Below, piece by piece: positions 23,380 to 35,944 of a stretch of 64,000 nt of DNA. How positions within the stretch are numbered: position 1 is the stretch's first letter; each line of letters opens with the position of its first letter. The stretch covers positions 5,155,741-5,219,740 of the forward strand of contig OX345645.1 in NCBI GenBank assembly GCA_947044365.1. The letters are read 5' to 3'. The DNA is from Petrosia ficiformis. Taxonomy: Eukaryota; Porifera; Demospongiae; Haplosclerida; Petrosiidae. A program made the position numbers and the translations under genes. The notes under the pieces were generated by a model. It was not told where the DNA came from and did not search any database. It saw only the letters and a program-made list of their open reading frames with translations.

Positions 23380-23870
23380 CAGTCAAATAGGCAGAAGCTG
23401 TATTCATGGAATCCATTACATATGTAGTATTAACTTCAATACCAGTATAACTAGCAGTAATGATACACATGTACTGTCCAGCATCATCAACATCCATATT
23501 TTGCAGAAATAATGTCGACCTTCAGATAAAACCAGAGTGACAGGTCCCGTCCACTGAATAAAAAAGAAAATTACTAATAGATGCAAAACAGATCAAGATA
23601 GCTGTGGAACTAACTTTTACAGTGTCATTATATAGTTACAGTAAATGAAAAGTCAGGTACAATTAATAACCACATGATTTAACATTTGTAAGTGTTGTTG
23701 AATTAATGCTATTTCCATTCAAACTCCATGATATAGTTATTGTATCACTACACAGTCCAGTACGAGATACAGTGACAGTGGTATATTCCGTAGTACTAGC
23801 TACATATTATTACTGGAGAATTTGAAGGTGTTCGAGTCACAATAACACTATCAATATCTATATGACACAA
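23380..23870 (-). pseudogene. Broken Ig-like domain exons
   Basis: The minus strand near 23520-23390 reads NMDVDDAGQYMCIITASYTG, the D-A-G-x-Y-x-C signature of an immunoglobulin fold F strand; the W-containing C strand just upstream (WTGPVTLVLSEG) is one frame off. At about 23830-23640 another frame reads TVTVSRTGLCSDTITISWSL, like the first half of a further Ig or FN3 domain, with a stop upstream. These are probably decayed exons of a cell-surface receptor gene. Confidence 0.6.
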
Positions 23871-24039
23871 AGACAGACATAGATACAGATAGACAAATGT
23901 AAAATGTCACTTTAAATTGAACCTGCTGTGTACGTATGATTAAGTACTATACATGTAACAAATTATAGATAGGAGTGACTTTACACTAGAATAACATATC
24001 TATAATAGCCAGATAAACATAGGCTGTATTCATAGAATC

Positions 24040-24280
24040 TATTATGTACCTTCACTACCAGTATAACTAGCAGTAGATGTACACATGTCCAGCATCATCT
24101 ACACCCATAGTAGATACAATTAATATACCATCAGTCTCTCCAGATATTACTGGATTATCAAGTCCTGTCCACTCATAAACAAAACTAACTCTTATATCAC
24201 AAATCGATGACAAACACAATAGAGTAGCTGTAGAATCATCTGTCACAGTGTCATTAGTAATAGTAATTGAAGGGCATGTA
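24040..24280 (-). pseudogene. Broken Ig-like domain, second copy
   Basis: Read on the minus strand: TVTDDSTATLLCLSS, then FVYEWTGLDNPVISGETDG and ILIVSTMGVDDAG, i.e. C, W and DAG landmarks of an Ig fold, but the expected C after DAG is lost by a small deletion. It is paralogous to the copy at 29295-29500. Confidence 0.6.
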
Positions 24281-25320
24281 CTAGCAAAATAATTAGTAAT
24301 TAATCCACAACAGTAATTGAAGATGTAATTTACTTACATTTCGCATCAAAATCATTTGCACTTGAATAAACATACTCTCAATTATGAATAATGTAAATAC
24401 ACTAGTAATTATTACCATAATGCAGATGGACATTATCTATATTGAACCGACACACGATGTCAACCATTGCAGTAAGTGAAGTTCATTAGAGTTAAGTGGT
24501 ACTTAGAGAGGTTTATATATATCTCTTATTAACTCCTACAGTATACATCAAATGTAACCATGGAGATAAATCATAGGCATATTGAATTATCATGCAGTAA
24601 ATGAGTTCCTTTATAATTATCTATTTATTTGTTTCCTATAAAGTTCATTCCGCATATATGTACAATAATTATAACAGTGGTATCCATATGGGTCTAGCCG
24701 GAAGTGTATATACACAAAACCCCACATGAATGCATTAGTACTTATCAGACCTATAGCAACTTGCACTTTGCACTATAAACATTACATTATTAATAAAATA
24801 CTATACTAATAACAAATGAACTATGTGTAACTATTCAAAATATTGGTTGATTAAAACAATAACAACAATTGTTAATCACTACTTACTACACACATAATTA
24901 CATATAAATTGTTATTGAATCCTCTCAAATTACATGCTTGAAATTTTCATATTTGGACATCTCTTCACGATAGTCACTGAGTACTTCATCACAAAACAAA
25001 TACTGCTCCTGTAAAAACACAGTAATAATTGAAGGGCTCAGAAATAGTGGGCTAACCCCAAATAAGCTACTGGCCATGGAAATTGTTCATATTCCATAAA
25101 ATGCATTTAATATGGGAAATATCCCACTATCAAATATTCCTTATCTGCTTCATTTTCAGAGTGATTTCAAGTTAACCTTGATATACTAGTGTTTTGTGGG
25201 CTAAACCACTATGCTTCTTAGACCTTCAATTATTCTATAATTATAGACACGTGATAAATATTAGAGGGATAAGCCTGAGCAAGCAAGAATTTGAAATTAG
25301 TTTTCTATTTAACAGAATAG
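24040..25320. repeat. 1.2-kb duplication, direct copy at 29290..30545
   Basis: The region from the Ig-like fragment through 'ggtatccatatgggtctag(c)' and 'aattgaagggctca' to 'attagtttt' recurs in the same order and orientation at 29290-30545, with substitutions and indels. The copy at 29.3-30.5 kb abuts the 3' flank of NLR fragment N2. Confidence 0.8.
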
Positions 25321-25504
25321 ACATAGGAGAAATTTAAATTGTTTTTTTTTATAGGTTGTCATCATGTTTCCCATTCAATTCTTCCATGTTCCAGAAAAGG
25401 ATGTAGCTAAAATTTTCAGCTGACAATAATCAACAGTGCTTAATTATAAACAACTATAAGTGCATGGCTGGACAAATGGAGAATATTTTTTTTTATCTAC
25501 ATAT

Positions 25505-26190
25505 AGGTTAGATACTGTATTCGAGGTTTCTACGAGCAATAGAACTACCGCGGAAACAGTTTAATTACTGAGGGCGGAGCCCGAAGTAATTAATGTTTCC
25601 TAGGTAGTTCTATTGCGCGTAGAAACCAAGAATACAGTATCTAAGCAATTTAGATTGTAGCTATTACTGTGTTGGATAGAAGAAATAACAAGAAAGCCAT
25701 GTGGTACTCTTTTTTAGTTGCAGAAAGCAGCAAGGTGATCGTTAGCGCGAGTGCTCTCGAGGGCAACGCCCACATCTATCTTTTCTCAGCTGTGTAACTT
25801 TTGGATTTCAAAAACCTGAAGATTTTAGCTTACTTAGTTGGACAGAAGACATTTTAAGAAGGCCGTGGATATTAAAACCATTCTTCATTTGCTGGTAAAA
25901 AGCAGCTAGACGAGTGTTTTTACAAATGCAGTAGTCAGCGGTCAACGCCCACACTTTAGCGAATTTCTCAGTCTATCGATTGTAAAAATCAACAGATCCA
26001 GCCTTACAACAAACTTTGCTTCTGTTCGTTGTGTGAAATTCCTATAGCAACACTGCAACAGGTTTACTAAGTAATTATAGGTTTACTAATCAATTAAAAG
26101 TAGGTTTACTACGGGATTTAGAAACCTCTAATTGACCAATCAGATTGCAGCATTTTAATGAGCTATAATCTAAATAAACTTAAACCAATA
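25505..26190. mobile_element. Family E repeat, inverted copy of 10620..11335
   Basis: The long palindrome occupies 25506-25645 (outer TTAGATACTGTATTC / GAATACAGTATCTAA, centre GGGCGGAGCCC). It is followed by sequence ending at 'gagctataatctaaat'. High similarity and inverted orientation suggest two separate insertions. There is no coding capacity. Confidence 0.75.
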
Positions 26191-26199
26191 CATAATATA

Positions 26200-27290
26200 C
26201 CATCCTATTAAGAATATTGCCCCTAGGATAGTGACATTGCATGCCACTGGGTTCAAGAAAAATTACAAAACAATGGTATAAGAAATATTCTATCTAGTGC
26301 CTGGAGAATAGATAATTTATAGTTCTGCAGCATTTTTGGGCTCGCCGCGCCTACGCGTGGGCGAGTCTTCAGCACTTTGGTTGTCATTCTGTCACTCATT
26401 CATCTGTCTGTCTGTCCCAACTTTTTTAATTTAAGCGTCGATTTAAAGACTTGATAGAGTAGAGAAAGAAATTTCTCAAAATCGTATTGAAAAGAAATTT
26501 ACCACAGACATTGTTATTCATTCATTCCTTCCAACTTTTTTTTACTTTGAACAGTTATAACTTCAAACGCATACCTCCCCCAGCCGCCAAACTTTCAGAT
26601 CTGTTCAAAAACATGGTCTTCTATTGCTCTGTTGTTTTTATAACGAAGTAAACTGTATGAAAAGTTACTTAGAATGGAAAATGCTAAAATAACTACAGAT
26701 CATAGCCAGATGCTTTAAGCGTCGATTTAAAGACTTGATGGAGTAGAGTAAGAAGTTTATCAAAATCATATTGAAAAAAAATTTGCCACAGACATTTTTT
26801 TAGCAAGTTACAGACATCTCTGTAAGCTCTCCAGTTTCTGCCATTTACTTGCAATAACCCACATCCTCGACCACACCCAATGTAATCACGTGAGATCAAA
26901 CGCGGAGGTCAGTTTAGAGCAATACCTTCCTTTCTGAACTGGTCGCTATTATTCAACTTTTGTTGGACTTTCAAATTACATATATTTGAACTGTAAGTTC
27001 AATGCTTTTGCTCATTGTAGTTGTAACAATGTACAATTCATTATAGGATAGACAGGGTACACATGCAGGATAGACAGGATAGACAAAATTATAATTACAA
27101 AATTATAGGATAATTATCTTTAGTAACTGACAGTTGCGGCATATATAGATATTTTGGTAATGAATCAGAATGAGGTAATGAATATTAATTTTGTTGGAAG
27201 AGTATATTATGTAATTTGACAGTAAGTAATATAGTTATTATACTAGTTCAAAGCAGTATAGCTGATGGAGAATCATTCTTAGCCATCTTC
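26200..27290. other. No supported gene; GC-richer segment near 26335-26375
   Basis: A short hairpin-capable patch (GGGCTCGCCGCGCC / GGGCGAGTC) at 26338-26373 begins a stretch with internal similarity ('ttaagcgtcgatttaaagacttgat' occurs at 26430 and 26720). Probably an old repeat. Confidence 0.4.
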
Positions 27291-27299
27291 CATGTGTTT

Positions 27300-27900
27300 T
27301 TATGGCCCGTAGAGCCATCCCTATAATTGCTTTCCACGGGGTTTAATGTATATATATATATATATAATTATATATATATTCTTGTGGCGTTGTATACGTA
27401 GTTAAGGAAGTTGCGTCATTCCTGGGGGCTCGGTCAATTAATGGGCGTGGCGCGTAAAAGAACGCGCGCTCCAACTCACACGACCAGCAGGAAGAAAGCT
27501 GCCTGTAGCTAAGTAGCTTACGTAGAAACTGGAACTAGTAGCTAGCTATTCTGCCTGAAATATATTCCTAAAGTTCTACAAGGTCCTTTGAAAGGTCAGG
27601 AGAGTAGATAATCAAAATAATAACTATAATAAGCTGATGTGTTTTAGGCATGATTACTGAATGCTAGACACCACAAAGCAGTCATAGGGATACTTTTGTC
27701 TTCACTTAAATTTGTAAAGCAATCATAGGGATGTTTTTTTTCTCTATATACACTTGTTATATTTATCAGAAATAATCTTAGCCAGTCTAGCCACAAAAAA
27801 ACTTTCTCAACCAACTTTATATAAACAACAAATTCAAATTTAAGCTTGTTACTTTCTCTCTTGCTTCTCATTTATTTAATTGTTCCAATTACCGTTGCAC
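27300..27900. repeat. Dispersed repeat shared with 8540-8900
   Basis: Similarity runs from 'atggcccgtagagccatccct' through the TATA-rich palindrome to 'aaagcagtcatagggatac'. A segment at 27425-27560 has more CG dinucleotides than its surroundings and is absent from the 8.7-kb copy. Confidence 0.65.
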
Positions 27901-28101
27901 CCAAAGGTGCTTCATTTTGATGTAGGACCTACACACCTAAAAAAAAGATGAATGCAAGTGTACTGCATGTGAAGAAGAGAGCATACCTAAAGTAATTTAT
28001 GCATGCTGAAGGTTAGTTAGGTTGAAAAAAATGCATTTATGTAATTTTCATTATTGTCACAACAGTGATTTTCCCGACTAGTCAATCATCCAAGTGACTG
28101 A

Positions 28102-28325
28102 CTACATTGGGTGATATAACACCATGCAATGTTTCTCATTTGCATGTATATATGATTGCACTATATTTTCACATACAAGGTTTACTCCCATTTTCTCTGC
28201 CAGTCCATTAGACTGTGGAGGGTAGGGTGCTGTCATTATGTGTAATATACCACTGAGTTTCAAATACTCTTTGAATCTGTACTTGTACAACAGCTCCCAT
28301 TATCTGATACTACATAGTTTGTGTA
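28102..28325 (-). pseudogene. Gypsy-type retrotransposon integrase relic
   Basis: The minus strand carries the integrase-core landmarks VVSDNG (second acidic residue context) and, after a frame break, GILHIMTAPYPPQSNGLAEK (the x-HP-x-x-NG-x-x-E context). Only about 75 codons survive; no reverse transcriptase, RNase H or LTR was recognised nearby. It is an old, non-functional insertion. Confidence 0.7.
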
Positions 28326-28599
28326 ACACCAAATAGTAAAAATGTAGTAAGTAAACACTATAGAAATAAGCTGGGAGTCAGTTATTGAAACTGGTCTGTT
28401 ACAGGATATCACAATACCTGATTTACCTGTAGACCTCATTAATGTCCAATTCTGATTTGGTCACGACTTTACCTAAATTGGAGTTTGATAAATGTGATGC
28501 TGCCTTACAGAAAATGAAGAAAGAACTTGCAACAATTGCACATTGATAAAAATGAAATTAACACTTGTCATGGGAGTGATGTCTATTCTCTTTTATCAT

Positions 28600-28690
28600 C
28601 ACTTATACTCACTCAATTGCCGAAATGCTACAGTAGAGTAGCTGTAGATTCATCTGTTACAGTGTCATTAGTAACAGTAAGAGTATGAGA
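28600..28690 (-). pseudogene. Ig-like domain fragment
   Basis: The minus strand reads LTVTNDTVTDESTATLL, matching the B-strand part of the Ig-like copies at 24.2 and 29.5 kb; then it stops. Confidence 0.4.
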
Positions 28691-28888
28691 TACAGAAGGA
28701 ATGACATAAAGTAAGAATATACCATTATGTGTGACTTGTGTTTATAACATAATATTAATAATTAACACAGTAAGGAAGTGAAAATGGAGCGTGGTCTCCC
28801 CAAATACATTCCACAACCCCATGCTACAAGAGCTCCACCAGCTTATCAAGATCCACTCAATGTTAGAAGAAGTGTCAATAATTACAAA

Positions 28889-28889
<1 letters not shown>

Positions 28890-28982
<93 letters not shown>

Positions 28983-28985
28983 CAG
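28890..28985. repeat. (TA)n microsatellite
   Basis: A near-pure AT dinucleotide run with a few ACA and AAA interruptions. ORFs across it (poly-Ile/Tyr) are not genes. Confidence 0.95.
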
Positions 28986-29289
28986 TCCATATATTATAAA
29001 TAATATACTGTCAATACTTACACATGATCTTCTTATCGTTCAATTGTTATCTATAAAGAAGTTAATAACAAACTAGTATAATCATATATTATAATATACC
29101 TTACTGATAACAGCCATCAACACAGCAACCTTCTCTGTTTTTCTATAAAACCACTTACATACATTGAATGATTTCCTCATTCTTTAGGGAATATTATAAT
29201 CACTTGAGAAGGTGGGGTACTATGTTAATTAAATAAATTCATTTTCAAAATAATCTTATCAATTCATCAAGTCATCAATAATTCTAGTA

Positions 29290-30545
29290 ACTACAAACAA
29301 ATTACAGTATAACTACCAGTAGATGTACACATGTACTGTCCACCATCGTTTACATCTACACTAGATATAATTAATATACCATCAGTCTCTCCAGATATTA
29401 CTAGATGATTAGGTACTGTCCACACTTAAACAAAACTAACACTTATATCACAAATTGATGACAAACACAATAGAGTAGCTGTAGAATCATCTGTCACAGT
29501 GTCATTAGTAATAGTAATTGAAGGCATGTACTAGCAAAATAAATTAGTAATTAATCCACAACAGTAATTGAAGATGTAATTAACTTATATTTCGCATCAA
29601 AATCATTTGCACTTGAATAAACATACTCTCAATTATGAATGTAAATACACTAGTAATTATTACCACAATGCAGATGGACTAAACTTTGATTATCTATTTT
29701 GAACCAACATACAATGTCAACCATTGCAGTAAGTGAAAGTTAAGTGTACTTAGAGAGGTTTATATTTAACTCTGATTAACACCAACAGTATACATCAAAT
29801 GTAACCATGGAGATAAATCATAGGCATATTGAATTATCATGAGTTCGTTTATAATTATCTATTTATATGTTTCCTATAAAGTTTATTTTGCATATACATG
29901 TATGTACAATAATTATAACAGTGGTATCCATATGGGTCTAGCAGGAAGTGTATACACAAACCCCCACATGAATGCATTAGTACTTACCAGACCTATAGCA
30001 ACTTGCACTTTGCACTATAAACATTACATTATTAATAAAATACTATACTAATGAACTATGTGTATGTAAACAAAATGTAGTGTCTACACACAACTATTCA
30101 AAATATTGGGTGATTAAAAAAAAATGGCTAACCACTACCTACTACACACATAATTAATTATATATGAATTGTTATAGAATCATCTCAAATTACACGCTTG
30201 AAATATTCATATTTGGACATCTCTTTACGATAGTCACTGAATACTTTATGACAAAACAAATACTGCTCCTATAAAAACACAATAATAATTGAAGGGCTCA
30301 CGAATAGTGTGCAAACCCAAAATGAGCTACTGGAAATGGTCCATAAATTATTCCATAAAAATGCATTTAATACACCGCTATCAAATATTCTTTATCTGCT
30401 AGTGTTTTCAACTTAACCTTGGTATACTAGTGTTTTGTGGGATAAACTATTATGCTTCTCAGTTGTTGAATTATACTATATAGGCACATGATAATCATTA
30501 GAGGGACAAAGCAAGAATTTGAAATTAGTTTCTATTTAACAGAAT
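29290..30545. repeat. Direct duplicate of 24040-25320, including an Ig-like fragment
   Basis: The Ig-like fragment is at 29295-29500 on the minus strand (GETDGILIISSVDVNDGGQYMC) and keeps the Y-x-C that its partner lost, but stops soon after. The remainder is non-coding and parallels the 24-25 kb block. Confidence 0.8.
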
Positions 30546-30681
30546 ACACAGTTTTGATAAACACTAACAACATTATTGCACACACAAAATATCTTATAAT
30601 TATATGTAAACAGAAAAAAAAATATTACTATAATGTTTAGTACTGTGTATTATTATTTACTGTGGGATAAACTATTATTAT

Positions 30682-32450
30682 TTAGTGTGTATGAAATAAT
30701 GCAAACCATTCTTTGTATGATATGTCTGTTATTTCTACTATTGGATGTGGACCAAGTTTCTTTTCTTTACGTTGATTAATCAGTGTTTTCTTCATATTAT
30801 TTAGTATTATGTTTATCATAATAGATGATTTTGGAATCCTAACATAACATAATGATGGATGCAGTAACACAGTTTCCCAGAATTGATGTATCATTGATAT
30901 CCAGTCTTTATAATTATATATCTTCAGATGATAACGATGTCAAAAATATAACATTCAGGAATTTCATGTTTTCATTTCTCTTCAACATGTTTGTAACATG
31001 AGGACTTATTTCTTCATAATACAATGATGTCAGTACCTATTTTGAGATCCTAATTGTTTGAAATATGATTTTAGGTTATAAGTAACTTCAAACAATTCCT
31101 TAAAATTATTATTTTCTGATAATTTAATGTTTACATTCAGTTCTTGTAGTGTGTTGTTTCCTCTCAAACCAGTAGTCAGATATTTGATAAGTAATGTACA
31201 ATTAGATGCTTGGCTCTTGATTGTCTTTGTTTGATGACAACATCAATTGAAGAGATTTTCCCACTGCATCATGAAACAAGCCAATGTCAACACAGTTTAT
31301 TCTAAGAGATATGACAGTTCTGTTACTGGAGAGAATGTTAAATAGTTCATTAAGACTTACTCCACTTTCTAGTACTATATCCAGATGTTGTAGAAAAGGG
31401 TTAGAATCTAAATAGATAATGAATGGCATCAATGGTTTATATAGGAATAGACTTTTCAAGTTAGTAATATTTCTTCCAACATTTTCTAATCCAGGTGACA
31501 AAGTTTCTGCTTTCTTTACAGGATATGTTATGATATCATGTACTGAATCATTACTGATATTTAGTGCTGTAAGAGATTCATTAACTGGTATGATACATAG
31601 AGATGGGAGTATTCCTTTAATAGGTATATTCAGTTGAACAGCTTGTAAGGTTTTGTTCTTTTTCAATAGCTCTTCAATATGTAATGACTTTGTACGAGTA
31701 GAGTCTGATGATTGTGAAAAGAACTGGATTGTATCATTTCTCTTTACTCCAGTAAGCAAACTATTTATTAATGAGTTGAATTCCATACATGATAACTTAA
31801 TTAAAAATTCTTTAATAGTATGATTTGTAGACAATACCTTCTCCATTTCCACTAATAATTCATTATCAATATGATCTGCTGATTGTTGAGTCGAACGAAA
31901 CATTTTAATGTGTACATGTAGGATATTCAGATGAGGCAGTTTAAACAGCTGTGTGAACATGGTCACAACTGAATCATGATGTATTGTACCAGATAGATAG
32001 AATATGTCAATATAATTTTCTTGAAGGTGCTGCCACAAAGATGACTGGTGTATCTTGATTAATGGCGTGATATCGTCATATTTTGCTTTCATTACAATGC
32101 ATTTAGTCATGTTTGTATCTTCATTGGAAAGTTTCAAATCAGCTTGTGACGATGACCTTCATGATGGAGATAATTCCAAGTGATCTTTGAGTTCTTCAGA
32201 AGAAAGGACAAACACAATAAATCAAATTGTGATGAATTCACTCTATCTACACAGAGAGAGGAGTTTTTAATGGATTAAACAAATATCTGACACAAAACCT
32301 TATTTTCAGAATCGAAAATTAAATGAAGTAATCTGTATCATAATAGGATTCATGAAGAGGATATTTACTCCAGACTGAATTATGAATGTCATCACAAACC
32401 AATTGTGAATTCTCATGAAACATAGAGTACTGATCAGATTCAAATTCAAA
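30682..32450 (-). pseudogene. NLR fragment N2: LRR region only
   Basis: The longest frame (32137-31202, 311 codons) encodes LRR-like segments (LSTNHTIKEFLIKL, LLKKNKTLQAVQLNI, LSSNRTVISLRINC) homologous to the C-terminal part of N1 and N3; the end of the gene (IHQFWETVLLHPSLCYVRI) is at 30894-30682 after frame breaks. The 5' side (32450-32150) still matches the region just after NACHT (QYSMFHEN), then homology stops abruptly at about 32455, where the hammerhead-bearing repeat begins. NACHT and N-terminal exons are absent. Its 3' flank matches that of N1. Confidence 0.8.
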
Positions 32451-32454
32451 TACA

Positions 32455-32640
32455 TAAGTATCTTCAGTTGTAGGTAGTGAGTGGACTTGACTTTGTATTT
32501 GTGATGGGTAAACCATGGACAATCTGATCAGATTGTTTAGATCTATATATATATTGGGTCTCATCAGCATCCCAAATTCACAATACAATACATTGTAATG
32601 TTGAACAGAATGACACATAATGTATGTTGTATTATATCAC
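32455..32640 (-). repeat. Truncated copy of the hammerhead-bearing repeat, joined to NLR N2
   Basis: The minus strand matches 3487-3690 in order. The ribozyme (about 32505-32575) is damaged: seven bases of the stem I 5' strand are missing, stem II is replaced by a TA run, and the first core G of GAAA is changed (TCTAAAC). Stem III (CAATCT-GATC-AGATTG) and the cleavage-site side are intact. Confidence 0.75.
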
Positions 32641-32689
32641 TGTCAGTGGTGACTATGGAACCACCTGTGTGAATATATAATAGAATCTC

Positions 32690-33660
32690 GGTATTAAGTT
32701 AACCTTTAGAGCAACTGATGTCACATATATGTACAGTGTTTAATTGAAAGTATAATTTTTAGACTTTTGGTGACAAATAAAATTAGAAGAATTTATTTTT
32801 TCCAATTGAACTCTAGCTATACAAATTACAAAAAGATGTGGCTGATTATTGAATTATTGAAGTGGCCCAAATAGTTGAATATGAAAAATCAGTCCAGCAA
32901 CTGTAAGAGACGAGATTTGGTTTATGACTAGAGTAGATATTGTTCCAGCAGATGGTACAGTAACCAATTATTTCCAGCAGTTCTATAAGACGTATGGATA
33001 GGTGTCCGTAAATATATTATTTTTTCAGATCATAGTGCATGGTGTCCGAATTTCATTTCTGCAAGCTTATAACTCCAAGATCAAGCAAGCGATCATCATG
33101 AAACTTGTTATGCAGGGATATTACTTAATATACTTTCTTACTATGGTGTAGTAATTACAGTTGCACTGGTAGCAAGAGCACTATAGCGTCCAAGTATGGG
33201 TGGTGTCCGATAATTGACTTTTTACTCTATACTGTATATATATTATATATACCACCTATCAATGGTTTGTATAATACATGTATAATAATTATTATGATTT
33301 AACAATTGAATTTTTGATGAGGTGTTTATGCAAATTGCCAGCTGAACATATCTAACAGTTGCCGCCATGGTAACATAGTGAATTGAGATATAAGAATTGT
33401 AATGTGTGATAATGAACATCAAAAAGATTGTGATTGTTATTTTTTCGGATTAGAATAGCAGTACTGAGTAGCTTGTGGTATTAGCATCGCCAAGTGACTT
33501 TGTAATCCACTAATTTGTAATTTTACTGATATTTAAAGGCTGGATGAATAGTCAATATCAAATTTGAAGCTTCTTTAAGAAAACCTTTAAAGGCTTTGAA
33601 GGTTCGCACGTGTTTTTAATAATTTTTATCAATGTTGCTCTCACCTGGATTATTGCTGGA
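32690..33660. other. No supported gene
   Basis: 32695-32740 is a trace of repeat D ('aacctttagagcaa(c)tgatgtcacat'). GGTGTCCG occurs at three places (about 33000, 33042, 33210), and 33540-33655 is shared with 62409-62515. Otherwise nothing was recognised. Confidence 0.45.
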
Positions 33661-33669
33661 TTTTGCTTG

Positions 33670-33670
33670 T

Positions 33671-33734
<64 letters not shown>

Positions 33735-33765
33735 TATATACATATATATATACATATATTCTAGT
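33670..33765. repeat. (TA)n / TATG microsatellite
   Basis: Nearly pure TA run with TATG interruptions. Confidence 0.95.
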
Positions 33766-33769
33766 ATCT

Positions 33770-34545
33770 AAAAAGCTTTAAAAATCATAAGAAATGAGAT
33801 TATTAATACACTTATTATAATAGTCAGAAATAATGTCCAATACTGATACCAATTAGTGATCCAATTATCAGTACATCACTTGTAACTATGATATATAATG
33901 ACATCACTGTTACCATAGCAACTGAATTTTCCAACCACATAACTGGAGGACAGTAAATAGATATATTCATACACTCATCGATCTGAATATTGACAGTAAT
34001 TTGGTATGATTGAAAATAATAAGTATTTATTTTTATATCCTCACAGAATTAGAGAGTTGAAAAATACTTAGTTTAGACAATAAACAGTTATTCATATTCT
34101 TTTAATTGAAACTTTTTTTGCTGTTTTTTTGTATTCATTACAATTTGTTGATAATTTTTGAAAGAAAATAATTTCTGTTTAATAATAAACGAGATAGTGC
34201 TTCATGCAAGGAATGGAATAATTAGAGCAGATATGGTACTATACTACAATACTATGATAGAAACCCAACCTCTAGGATATAGCTAAGTGTAGTACTGTTT
34301 ATACTCTAATTATATCACGAGCCTTAAATGAAGCATGAAACAAAATTAATGATATATATTAACTTTAATGGTCGGCTATTAGTAATGGTTGTTATTTCAT
34401 ATCAGGAGTCATGATATAATGTTAATATTTATATAGTCTTGTATGGTGTAAGAAATATGTTAGGTGTATAGGGTTATACAGTACCTAGCCTGACTTTACA
34501 TATTATAAGGGGAGCTACACTTCAATAAGGTGATAGTCAACTGTA
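33770..34545. other. No gene seen
   Basis: AT-rich sequence without a long frame, array or recognised repeat. Confidence 0.55.
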
Positions 34546-34549
34546 TTTC

Positions 34550-35900
34550 TAAGTAGTAGAATAGTAGCTACTACTTTGTACTGTAATCATAGTAATGAGT
34601 GACTTCCCTTACATTTGTATGTGATATAGCATAGTACTAAGGTTTAATACTGTGTAGTACATTCAAAGTACAGTGTACTTCACTCATAAAGTACACTATA
34701 GTCAATACAAGTACAGTGATAGTATGTAAACTTAAATCCTTAATCCTACTATTAATTGCATCCACTAAATTTAGCAATATTTAAAAGCTCGGATTTAGCA
34801 TGCATTAATTTTAGCGTCAAGTACATTATGTTTTCTCAAATCACAATGACATCATATCGGGTGGTTCTAAAAGTATATTACTGCTGGCCAGTTTCCATTT
34901 TAGTTAGTTATAATAATACCAGTAGACTTGTAATTTAGTTATAGTACTATATAAAACAACACTAATACTAACATACATGTACATGCATACAAACATACAT
35001 ACATACAGTACAACTACATTGGTATATACATGCATACATACATCATACATACAAACATACATACACACATGCATACATACAAACATACATACAATATACA
35101 TACAATGTACAAACACACTGGTATATACAAGCATATATATATACAAATGTACACAGATACATACATATGATGTATGTAGTCACTATGTACGTAGATATGT
35201 ACGTAATATATCCCGTTTATGATATTTAATATCTCATTAGTATAATTATAATAATTATCAATATTGTTGTACTTTTGATCACATGACATGAATATTGTAC
35301 TTTTTTGCACATCAAAAGTCTCAAATATGTAATAAATATTATTACATGTACTATGGTAACTAAATCATAAACAATACACAACACATACATATACAAGAAT
35401 AATAAAAAAACATTTCAGTATTAATTAATGGTATAGTTCCATATATGTAAGTACAAGAAATTGACAATGCTATTGAGGAGCCATAAATACATGATATACA
35501 GTACATGTATGTACTTGTAAATTGATAATGTTATCGAGGAGTCATAAATACAGCACATGTGTACTGTATATTGACAGTGCTACATGTAGACCTTTCCCCA
35601 CAAAACGCTTTACAGGGTTTCATTTAGGTGGGCAGGGGCATTTGTCCAACCATGCAATTATAGGGATTATAGGCCATAAAAAAAGCAAGTGATTACATTT
35701 AATTTGAGCAATATTAATTTGTCAGAAAAGATCACTGTAAATTCAGTCACAACACCAGGATCTTTAGTTACTAGTCCACTTCTATTAGTAAAGGGATGTG
35801 ACATTGCTACCCAATCTTTTTGAACAAGTGATTGTACTGTAATGTGAATCACACATCAACTGGATCAGTGAGGACACAACACATGATAAATCTCTATCTG
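34550..35900. repeat. Repeat block shared with 62700-63870, containing a TACA array
   Basis: Common landmarks in the same order are: 'tagtactaaggt(t/g)taatactgtgt', 'cttaaatccttaa', a MITE-C terminus (ACAACACTAATACTAACA), a TACA/CATA array (34975-35170; 63135-63330), 'gacagtgctacatg', and a tail at 35580-35870. The peptide fragments LVQKDWVAMSHPFTNRSGL here and its counterpart near 63770 might be relics of a coding exon, with stops between. Confidence 0.75.
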
Positions 35901-35944
35901 TTACATCTGTAGTAGATACAAACAAATGTACAAGAGGAAATTCA

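Noticed and set aside
29839..30051. 70-codon ORF
   Set aside because: Its duplicate at 24.6 kb is not open in the same way.
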